Part shown: one piece after another, positions 54,474 to 64,000 of the stretch | Numbering within the stretch: position 1 is the first letter of the stretch | How the letters are laid out: each line of letters starts with the position of its first letter | Assembly (NCBI RefSeq): GCF_001638985.1 | Contig: NW_017265141.1 | Location: 675,001 to 739,000, forward strand | Reading direction: 5' to 3' | Source of the DNA: Phycomyces blakesleeanus NRRL 1555(-) | Lineage: Eukaryota; Mucoromycota; Mucoromycetes; Mucorales; Phycomycetaceae | DNA length: 64,000 bases | Translations under genes and position numbers: made by a program | The notes under the pieces: generated by a model | Told to the model about the DNA's origin: nothing | The model's input: only the letters and a program-made list of their open reading frames with translations | Databases searched by the model: none

Positions 54474-55594
54474 CATCTTTGTCTTTGAGCTCCTTCCACA
54501 TGGCACCATTGTATATGTCACACATCATATTCACCATCTTCAGCTCGTGATTCCAAGGTCTAATTTTATCCCTGAATCCTGGACAAAGAAAAAACATTCA
54601 TAAAGTATTAACGACAGACTGGTACAAGTATGAACGCTTGGCCACCAAAGCACTCAATGCTGACGTTTTCGTCAATTGGCAGTTGCAAGACGAGTGTGCA
54701 CCAAGCTTTACAAAATCGCAATGAGACGGGACAGATGCACTTTCTTTATACACCTTGTGACAATCCTGACACACAACAAATTGCTTTATGCCTTTGGTCA
54801 TGACTGAGAAACCTGTCATGCACTGAAGACCAGGAAGGCTCAAGGGCAGTTGAAAATCCTGCTCGTAAATTGTCAAGAGCTTGTTGATGAACTCAATCAA
54901 GACAATGGCGCCCTTGTCAACCACCTAGCGGGAAGCGAACATCACCACAAAAGTAGCAATGAATCTGTGCATTGGGTTGTGGAGCATATTGGGGGTGGCA
55001 AAAGGGTCTATTATAAAAAAAAATTAACACTTTTTTTTTTAAATTTTTTAACACCAACTGACCTTCACTAATCAATTCATTGTTGTCAAGCTCAATAACA
55101 TTGTCTTCGCTTTTGTCTTCACTGATTTCATTGCTGTTGCTTCCACTGTCATCATTGTCACCATTGCTGATCGTGTCATTAGTAACGGAAACGTCTTCAG
55201 TGTCAGACATTGAAGCTCCTTCCCAAACAGATGAGTTTGTCTGAGTGTATGATTCTTCCAGGGCTCCAGATTGATGGGTTAAGATAGCTACATTTAGAAT
55301 ATAACACTTGGTTAATATCTAACGGTATCTGAATTAAATAAACTTTACATTCATCATCGACCTACATCATATTTCTTTGGGTAGACATGTCTATTACAAC
55401 ACGTTATTTCATGGATTACAATACAATTAAATAAATTCAAATATTGTACCCTTTTCACATCTTATGGCATTTAGTCTTGCCCTTTTGTTATGACGTTGAG
55501 CAGTTCTTCTGGCAACAAAACTATAGCCAAGATCGTTCTGACTACATCCAGCACAATGACACTTTTTGTTGTAGAGTTCAGGAATTGTGGACAT
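54474..55594 (-). pseudogene. Third Tnp2-family transposase, N-terminal part, cut by CACTA copy 1
   Basis: Exon 1 is 55594-55450 (Cys-rich start, KKCHCAGCSQNDLGYSF), then acidic exon 55287-55063 and exon 55007 onward with MHRFIATFVVMF, IEFINKLLTIYEQDFQLPLS, GLQCMTGFSVMTKGIK, VCQDCHKVYK and CDIYNGAMWKELKDKDA. At that point the CACTA terminus interrupts it. It is parallel to the 23232 gene (KTMTGFNFMTKSIIK, SNIYNGAMWSELLDKDD). It has TAG near 54928 and TGA near 54598. The missing 3' two-thirds is not found elsewhere in the window. Confidence 0.75.
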
Positions 55595-56414
55595 AATGTT
55601 TATTTTTCTTTACTTTGAAGTGTTAAGAGAAAAAGGAAACAAGTACAATGTTTACTAAATTTACTATGTCTTTATAATAATAATATTAAATAATATTTTC
55701 GCCTGTTGTATCCAAGCCAATAGAAAACCGGAAAACAGTGTTTTCATCTTGAACATATAAAAAAAGCTGAGATGAAAAAATACCCCAGATTTTCTATTGT
55801 TATAATTTAACTTTGTACATGGTAATTCCCATATGTTTTTCTAATGTTTGCACTTTTTGACACAAATTTATAGTAATTTTTTTTGCTTCCTTGTTTTACT
55901 TCATTGTTTTACTTTGATGTTTTACTTCTTTGCTCACTGCTTTTGTCTTCCAACAGCTTGACAAGTTATATATTTCTTTTTTTTTCTTTGGTAAAGTATC
56001 TAACTAGAGACATGTCAATAAATATATGTTTATTTAAGTATTTATTATTTACTAATAACAAGCTTCACTTGCTCTCCAAGAGTTCTGCATTGAAAGGAAT
56101 AGCTGCACAATGTATAAAGAAAGAATAACCAAGATGCTTATATTTATATCAACTCTCTACATTAAATAAGTCTATTTATAAGACTCATATTTATATTTTA
56201 CATTATATTATTATTTGGCTCTCTCTTTATCTACTCTTTAATAATATAATAATCGCCTTAAACTTATAGGTGTATGAAAAATGTAGATAGTAAAAAAAAG
56301 TATTTAATAGTAATTGTAAAAATATGATAAGATATAAAAATTAAAGTGTAGAGATTAAAGCATAGAATTTGCTGAATAAATTTGAGAGAAATAAATAAGA
56401 TATATATATATAAC
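55595..56414. other. Gap between Tnp2 relic and Helitron
   Basis: AT-rich, no gene recognised. The Helitron 3' end (CTRR plus hairpin) should be in or near here, but I could not identify it. Confidence 0.5.
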
Positions 56415-59400
56415 TTAAAGAAGAGCTTCTTTATATACTACATTCTTTGTGCTCTCCATATCCTTTTGCAAGGCTACATATACATTCATTGGATCTGTTG
56501 CTCTTGACAATGCACCATATAGCTGTCTATGTGAGAAAACCAGATGGTCAAGATAAACTCCAATATGAGACAATGTTTGGACTGATGCTTTATTTATTGT
56601 CATTGCAAAGGCAGCACAGACAGAAAATTAGCAGCGTGATAGTATAAAGGATAGTTCTCTTTCATTTGTTGCCATATTAAATCTGAGAAGGAAATTTTCT
56701 TTTTCATTGTGACCTTGATCCAACCTTTTTACGCCAATGATATTCCAGGTGAGGCAGACAACAAACATCTTGATGCCATTGCACAGGCCAGCTTTGGAAT
56801 TAACATTGCACATGATAAGAAGAGCCATAGCAAATTTCAACTTGAGTATATATGATGAAATTTCACTGCAAGTGAGTGAGTTGAGAAACTAAAATGAATA
56901 TCTGACATTGTCTGCATCTGGGTTATCAGAGACCAAAACTGTATCCAAAGAAGTATACACATGATCTTATCTAGAGAACATCTTAAGAGCAACTTTGTTA
57001 ATCTAACTGATTATAAGATTTGTTGGAGCAAGAATTGCATTTTTGTTATAGTAGCATAACTGTTACTTAACAGAAGATATTTGTGGATACATATTATTGA
57101 TCAATGTTCCAAAATGCTCAGAGTTGACATGTCACTGAACAGGAATATACATGCTGTGCTCATGTTCACCTTCTCAATTATCAATAGCTAAAAGCGTTTT
57201 GTCAAGTTCAGATGCAAGTGACCCACTCTGCAAAAGTCTTTAGTTTTGAGTCAAGTGAAGAACTTTTACAGATCTCCAAAGAGTAGCACAATTGAGGCAT
57301 ACACCCACAACATCAGAGAGTGTTGCCCATTTTATAACTGGCAAGATTTGCTGAAAGTCACAATCAAAAGCAAACATCTTTCCAGCAAATGAGATATGCT
57401 TATAAGCAGAATCAACCACGCCTATCATGTCCCAAAGACATCAATCAACTGCTTCAAAACTATATCTATTGCACATTACAGTTTTGTCTCAGAGAAAGAA
57501 TTTTGATTTTTGTATGAGTTCAACATAAGGGGATCCAAGAGATTTACTGCATGAAGAGTTGTGATTGATATTTAAAGGTATGTTAAATCTGCTGTGAGCA
57601 GTTCGTCTACCTGGCAAGAGAATTGCAGCAATTCCAGAACTTGCAACAGAAAAGACAGTTTTATTTTGAGCTCTGACACAGTTAAGTAATGCTTTGAAAA
57701 GCAATGATTTTTCTGTACTACTTGAACTGTCTACAAATAAGAGTCTTGGCCGATTTATATCTGCTGGCATAATAAGGCTTTCTACAATCTGATAGTATGC
57801 TGTTCTTTGCTCTATGTTGAATATTGGAATTGTTGCATCCAGTTTGACTTGCTCTTCTTCAGAACTGCATAATCTAGACTCAACTATCTCAAGGGCTTGG
57901 AGAGTTGAAAGCGTCTTTAATTCCATTATATATGCTTATAACATAGTTGGATATTCAGAGAAATATTTTCCTGTTACTTGTGGACATGTCTGGATATGAC
58001 TATGAGCTCTTTAAAAAATTGTTTGCTGCTGTTCATTACCATGTGAATCATTACTGATAAAGAAATTATGCTGAATTTAAAAAATAACAATAATCAGACA
58101 TTTGATCTTTATGTTTCTCCCAGATGGCAGTAGGATTCACAGGAGAACAATTGAAAAGTATATAAGAAAACAATGTTTTTACCACTGCTGTGGAAGATGA
58201 CATATGGTCAGCTTCTGTAAGACATAAGTTCTATTCATTATCATTTATTAATAGTTCAAGAGTAAGAGCAGTCTCTTGAAATGTTTTGCACTGGACATTG
58301 TTTGCAGTCTTGAGATTAGCAAGACTAGTTAGACTCCGGACTTTGAAAAGTAGTAATTGTAGACAGAATAATTCTATATTTGAAGGGGTGGGGATATATA
58401 TGCGAGATACAACATCTTTAAAAGCCAAATTTACTTGTCTTTTTTATTTTGTCTTATATGCACTCCATGTATAGTGCTTGGATACTTCAGGATATTTATA
58501 AATATGCAAACTAATATTATTAAGGTAAAGGATAAAAAAAACTAATAGCACTGTTCCTTCAGAAACTGCATTACTTGCTAATTGAAGCTGTTCAGAAGGT
58601 ATATTTTTTCAGAAAGTTACAATTTGCTCACTAGGAAAATAAATATTTAACCTTGTAACCATAAAAAATTGGAAATGGATGGGCAGAGCTAAAGTGCAAT
58701 ATATGGCTTCACATGGTCTAATATATCTGCTATTTTGGTATTCTGTTACTTCATCTATTGCTGGTAGTAATATTTGAACATCTGTAGTAACTTGCGTACT
58801 TTCATCTTTGATTTCTAGCTGAGCTCTATCAGACCCTTTTGTGATATACTTACAAAGATATTTGATAGCATGAGTAGTTGAGTAAATCTCAACGTTGATA
58901 CACGCAGCATATTAATGAGAGAGATATGGGTTGTAAGGTACTACATAGTGATTCTTAGCAATAAACTTTTCATTTGAAAAAGTATGAAACTGGCCATTAT
59001 TACTTATACAGTAAAGTGGATAGCTGTTTTTGCTCACTTGAGTCTCATTTATATATGTTTTTGGATAGTTCTTGCTATATTTTCTATCTTTTATACATGT
59101 TGGCATTTTTTTTATTATCTTCACATGGACTATAAATCATTGAATGTATAACTGTTTTATATAGTTGCGGATTCACATGAGAGTCAGACATCTCAGCACA
59201 AATAAAATTATCAAACTCTTGAGGTGTTTGTGGGTGCTCTCCCTCTTTAAGAATAAATAACATATGTGTATGGAGCAGACCTCTCTTTTGAAATTCAATT
59301 GTAACAATATATCATAATATTGCACCAAAGCACTTACTGTCAGTTATATGATCAATAAGTTTTTTAATTTCATGTTAAGCACTTTAACACAAAGATCTGG

Positions 59401-61140
59401 ACAATCTTGAGCTTTCTGGCCATTGAGCTCTCTAATAATTTTGGGTCACATGTGATTGCAAGTGAATATTATGAAAAGAATTGATACTCCATGGGTTCTA
59501 ATCAAAGATAGCTTATCTTGTAACAGTTATTTTATATAACATGGATTGCCAGTGAAAGAAGAGAGAAGGATTATAGATTCTCTAATTTATTGAGAATCTT
59601 CTGTATTATACAAAAAAGTCTTTATAAAGCTCTGCCTGAAGGTTATGTTGGTGAAATATGAGATATAAAAGACAACTTATTTTAATTCGCACATAATTGT
59701 CTACTAAGTACTACTGAAACAGCCTTTCATAATAATGTAAATTAGTATCATTGCAAGCCATTATCAGATAACAACTATGATCAAGAAGTGAGACGTTAAC
59801 TGATTGACAATAAATTATGCAAAGTCATAGATTGGGAGATAAACATTTAAGATCCATATTCCATTCATTATCACCAAATGAAAGCATAGAAACATAGTGA
59901 AAAGTAATGTATGTTGTGTTCATTAAGCTAATGGAGCAATATCCTGTAATGCAGTTATTTATAATAATATTGTGTAATAATGCAACTCTATCAACACTTT
60001 CTTTAATTATCATTGCAGCAACTTCTGGAGAGCTTTGTATATTATAATGGCGCTCTATTTCTCTTGCTTCTCTAAAAATTACGTGAAGTGTTCCAATAGG
60101 CTGATCACAGAATTGCTCAGCTACAGACTTAAGAGTGTGTATAAAAGCATTGCACAAATTGATTGCATTTTGAGTAGTTTTGATTGTTGAAGGATCAAAT
60201 CCAGAAAATAAGGTTGAACGTCTTGCTAGTTGTTTGTTTATATTGCAAAAATATATCTGTGAAAATTCTGCAGTAGTAGGATCTTGGGAACGAAGTGAGC
60301 CAACATTATGATATATTATACCATTTACACGGAAGGTGAAAAAACCATTTCTTCTACTGGCTAAATTTTTGTTAATATTTGCCTTACTCAAAGCAAATGC
60401 AAAAGCATTATTAAAAGCTCTAATGTTTGTATACAAGTTTTCAGCTTGTTTTTTTTGGATTGATCATAGTTTGTTACAAAATCCAATAATGCTTGTGGTG
60501 ATGCAATAGGTAAAGAAACAGTATTTTTTTTATTAAAACAACAGAATCCAAACCTTGGCTTTGTTGAGCTACTTGCTTGTAGATGCTCATCAATTCATAT
60601 ACAGGTATTACAATAAAAACATGTATATTTCATTAGTAGAAAAACATGTCTACCATATTGGTCTCCTTCACTTAAACAAATGTTTGGCCAAATAATACTT
60701 TCAGAGATAAATGAGACTATGTAAGCAATTCTATACTGTAAAGTAGTAGAGGCATTTTCGTTCATTCCACTAACTCTCTCTGGATTAAAGGGGCAATTAT
60801 GGTGAATTATTTTAAAATTTGTATTTGAGTCACAGCTTGAGCAAGTGCGTATGTCAATTACTATCTGTTCAGATACACTCTTAACAACATGGAAAGAAGT
60901 CTCCTCTTCTATTCTATCTTTGTTATTTATGCTTATATTCTCACTGATGTTGATTGTATTATTAGTGCAACTGTAATGAGTTGATTGTCTGTATTCTGTT
61001 AATCCACAACTTGGGCAAGAATAGTTTTGAGCTTATATATATATAACTGAACTATTGAATGAACAATCTCAATGCATTGTTCCTATGTATATATTGGACT
61101 CACATCTGCAAGAACGTGAGTACTGAGTAGTTTGAGACAT
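56415..61140 (-). pseudogene. Helitron RepHel protein (HUH Rep plus PIF1-like helicase), decayed
   Basis: Reading down the minus strand from ATG 61140: Cys-rich zinc region (YSCPSCGLTEYRQS; HHNCPFNPERVSGMNENAS); Helitron-like N domain (MYTNIRAFNNAFAFALSKAN, GIIYHNVGSLRSQDP, FAQIY-like FSQIYFCN); Rep with the HUH pair in FQKRGLLHTHMLFIL (59272-59264); helicase with FNIEQRTAYYQIVESL, a ruined Walker A (FVDSSSSTEKS), FSVASSGIAAILLPGRRTAH, DCDFQQILPVIKWA and the terminal MTINKASVQTLSHIGVYL, LYGALSRATDP. Many stops and frameshifts. Neither element end (5' TC, 3' CTRR) was resolved. Confidence 0.85.
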
Positions 61141-61515
61141 TTTGAGTAATGATAGTATTGACCTTGTTTAAATGACTTACAAATAAATTTGAATATTACT
61201 AAGATTATTTTATATTTTTGAATTTTATTTTTGTAAGAAATAAAAGGTTAATTAACAAAACATGTGATAAGTTAGAAAGACATATATTGTGTGACAAAAT
61301 TTCATCCTGTTTTAATAATATGCTAAGTAGATATAAGTATTTCTGATATAAACTTAGATTTAAAGTATAAAATTTATAGAGTTTATTTAACTTTCTAGTT
61401 GATATTTTTTAATCAAGTAAATATTTCTTTTATTTGATAATCATGATAGTTTTATGAATTAGTATTTAGCCTTTTATTTTCAAAATATTTCTAAAGAGCC
61501 AAAATGAGATAAAAG

Positions 61516-61885
61516 TTGGTGTAGACATACTAAAAGTTCAAAAAAAGTGCAAAAAAAGGGTAAAACAACTTCATCCAGAACTTAGTCAATCAGACTAATT
61601 TATGACTGTCCACACTGTTTTTTTCAAAAAAAAGTTCAGAATTAGTTCAAAATACATATTAGATAAAATTGTGCATAATCCCATTTCTGTCATTAAGTGA
61701 GAACCTTTTATTGCGAATTTTTCTAGACCTCTCATCATATGGGATATCTTCTCTATAAAAATATTCTTCTCTTCTCAATCTTAGTGGCAATAGAAGAAAA
61801 CTAGCTAATTAGAGTCGATTAAAAATTTTGCCCTTTTTTTGCCCTTTTTTTGCTCTTTTTTGAACTTTTAGTCTGTCCACACCAA
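61516..61885. mobile_element. MITE, 370 bp
   Basis: The ends ttggtgtagacatactaaaa / complement ttggtgtggacagactaaaa continue into 'gttcaaaaaa', about 55 bp of imperfect TIR with two mismatches in the first 30. An internal 'gactgtccacac' repeats the terminal motif near 61606. No ORF. Flanking bases give no clear duplication, so the superfamily is unassigned. Confidence 0.65.
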
Positions 61886-62530
61886 GTATTCCAATTTGAT
61901 ACACTCTAAATGATATTAAAAAAACCAACTATTTCACTCCAAAGTAGACAGCATGTTTCAAATACTTGTATATTTTTTTATAGTAACAAATCTTACTAAA
62001 TTCTTTTGTAATCTTATATAAAATAGCTAAAGTAAAGAAATTATATTAATAATAATATCCATAACTCATTGTACAATTATCTTTTCTATGGCAGCTAGCA
62101 ACAAGTTTCAATAAAAAACTATATTTGTAAAGGTCAAAATTTTATTATATCAGCAAGTGGTATAAATGAGTCTCATTTCAAAATCATTGATGAAAATTAT
62201 TATAAAACACACGCAAAACAAACATAAAAAGTTAAATCTGAAGCCACATGAAACATCACTGAAACATTTTACAATTTTAATAGATTTTAAAATTAAAATA
62301 CGTTTGCACATATGCCCGCACAGACAAATGCAATTTGTATTTCATGTTTTTTACTTTTGTAATGTGCCATGTTGACGCAAACACATACCTAAAAATGTTG
62401 CAAATAGAATAGTGATTTTTCTTTTTAGTGTTGTGTCCAGATAGACTAGCATATCAGATGAACGGATCTATTTTCTTTTTAATGCAATCTCATTTAAGTT
62501 TACTTCAAAATTTTATTCTTAGTAAAATTT
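61886..62530. other. Gap, nothing recognised
   Basis: AT-rich sequence with short chance ORFs only. Confidence 0.5.
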
Positions 62531-64000
62531 ATGGCTCTTCCCACTACCTAACAGGTGATGACCCTGCAAGGGTCATCACACTATGGAGACAACAACTTTC
62601 CTCCTCTATCATCTAATATACATCAATTAACTCAATCAAACTTTTGCAAAGATGCTTTACTTACTACCACTCCCATTACCTTTACCTCCCAGGTTGATAC
62701 TGAAAAACAGCATTCCCTCATATGTATGGAATATGTACTTGGTTTAGATAACGCATATGTAATTTCTATGGAATGTCATTTTGGGAATTTTCCGTACTAT
62801 GTTTTCTATGACCTGCTCCAAGTTAATAACTCATTTGTGGCCTTCTTCTGGATCACAATTCATGCCACTTTCTCTGAGAACAAAGCTTTTGCTCAAGTTA
62901 CGTTTTTGTGCAACAACACACATATCATAAAACTCTACCTTAAAACTGACACTCATTGCAATCATGCATATGTCAAACTCATTGTCATTCAAGACTCCAT
63001 TATTCTTACCCACTGTGCTATTTCATCTTTTGTTATGATGAGAAAATTCAACATCACTAGTTACCATTGCCTCTTCTGCCTCTATGTTATTGAAATTATC
63101 TGTTCTTCTCTTCTTTCTTTTGGCATCATCAAGGAGATCATTATTTACCTAGAGAACAATTTCTTTACTGGATCTGACCATGTACACCTGAAATGCCCAC
63201 CTAACCAGAATTGTGTTTAATATTCTCTGATTTATAACATTCCTTGCAAAGATTATAGTCATGTTTTTGGCACTTAGGCCAAGATGAGTCAATATTGCAG
63301 ATACTGTAAGGCCATATGCTATGTTCTGGCTAACTGTCTTACACATCTAATCAAATCTTGCACTAGTCATGCCTGTCAAGCCACTAACCACCTTTAGGCT
63401 CTTTTCACATATCAAAAACGCCTATTCCAACAGTAACGCTAGTAACAAACACATCTGTAAACAGCTTTGGTGCGAATCCCAGTCTGCTCCAGCCCATACA
63501 CAAACTCTTTTCTCTGTTCTTCTCACATTGCCCAAGCAAACGAAAAAATTCACTCCTTGTACACTGCTTACTAATCAGTTTCACATCTTGAGTAAGTCTG
63601 TGGCCAAGATTGAGGCCAAACTTACACAGCTATCTACTCATAACCTCTACTGACAAGTCTTTTGCACAGCATTGAAAAACATTACTGACTAATAAAGCTG
63701 TGACATTATATACTAAGAATATAATTATAACAAGGACAACTTATCTATAGATACTCAAGACAGCAAAAATGACACTGAATCCAAATCCTGTAGTAACAAC
63801 TATAATACCAACAGCAACCAATATGGCTCACTTATGACAGATATTATTGTTCATCAAAATATTAACTCTCCTCAATAACTAATATAGAAATACTAAACTG
63901 TAAAGGGCTTGCAAAATTATAATATCCCCAAAGACAATTCTTATTTATTTGATATCTCCACTCCCAATATCTTGACATATTTACTCTTCAAGAAACTCAT
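62531..64000 (+). pseudogene. Second LINE copy: ORF1 relic and start of ORF2
   Basis: It starts atggctcttcccactac (62531), like the other LINE starts. The ORF1 frame shows NNFPPLSS, LTTTPITFTSQVDTEKQ, IHATFSENKAFAQV and KLIVIQDSIILTHCA, then a degenerate zinc-knuckle region (CRYCKAICYVLANC). The ORF2 start at about 63877 (NIEILNCKGLAKL to IFTLQETH at the window end) aligns with MIKIGTMNCRGLPKV...LQETH of the 34653 endonuclease. Stops and frameshifts throughout. The copy runs past the window end. The ORF1 body differs from that of the 33301 LINE, so it is a different family. Confidence 0.7.

Overview
The window looks like a transposon-dense stretch of an early-diverging fungal genome, most likely Mucoromycota. 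The DNA is strongly AT-rich, introns are short (about 50-90 bp, GT..AG), there is a eukaryotic tRNA-Ser(GCU), and the element mix fits: CACTA/Tnp2, long Tc1/mariner, PIF/Harbinger, Helitron, a chromodomain Ty3/gypsy and APE-type LINEs. The lineage is an inference. I found no convincing host protein gene; the tRNA is the only clear host-type gene.

Layout. 1-5357 is a decayed CACTA copy cut by the window edge, and 46991-54473 is a second, complete copy in inverted orientation. Together they form arms of about 5.36 kb around a 41.6 kb interval. 5358 to about 10262 is a Tc1/mariner element with TIRs made of minisatellite-like units; the left CACTA copy sits in its left TIR. 10.3-17.0 kb holds a small foldback, tRNA-Ser, a frameshifted Gag gene, a candidate spliced transcript without a long ORF, and a broken four-exon gene. 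17018-22936 is an intact, recently inserted Ty3/gypsy chromovirus. 23.2-26.3 kb is a second, broken Tnp2 family. 27-29 kb holds LINE ORF1 and LTR remnants. 29017-38723 is a second long Tc1/mariner with an extra helix-turn-helix gene; its right TIR is split by a LINE with a 14-bp target duplication. 38.8-41.4 kb is an element with 22-bp TIRs. 41.9-46.99 kb holds a dead and an intact Harbinger transposase, the latter tail-to-tail with a Myb/SANT-like partner gene. 54.5-55.6 kb is a third Tnp2 family cut by the CACTA copy. 56.4-61.1 kb is a decayed Helitron, 61.5-61.9 kb a MITE, and 62.5-64.0 kb another decayed LINE.

How the genes work together. The most complete system is the CACTA element at 46991-54473. 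It has a seven-exon, 919-aa transposase with an N-terminal C2H2 finger and, divergently, a four-exon, 271-aa basic partner protein. Both reading frames stay open after splicing, and both ends carry 'aactgccattttt'/'ggtaac' motifs, which suggests a plant-like TnpD/TnpA division of labour with unrelated-looking proteins. The Harbinger transposase with its Myb-like partner and the mariner transposase with its HTH gene repeat the theme of a transposase plus a DNA-binding helper.

All exon joins, family assignments and identities were judged by eye; no search was run.
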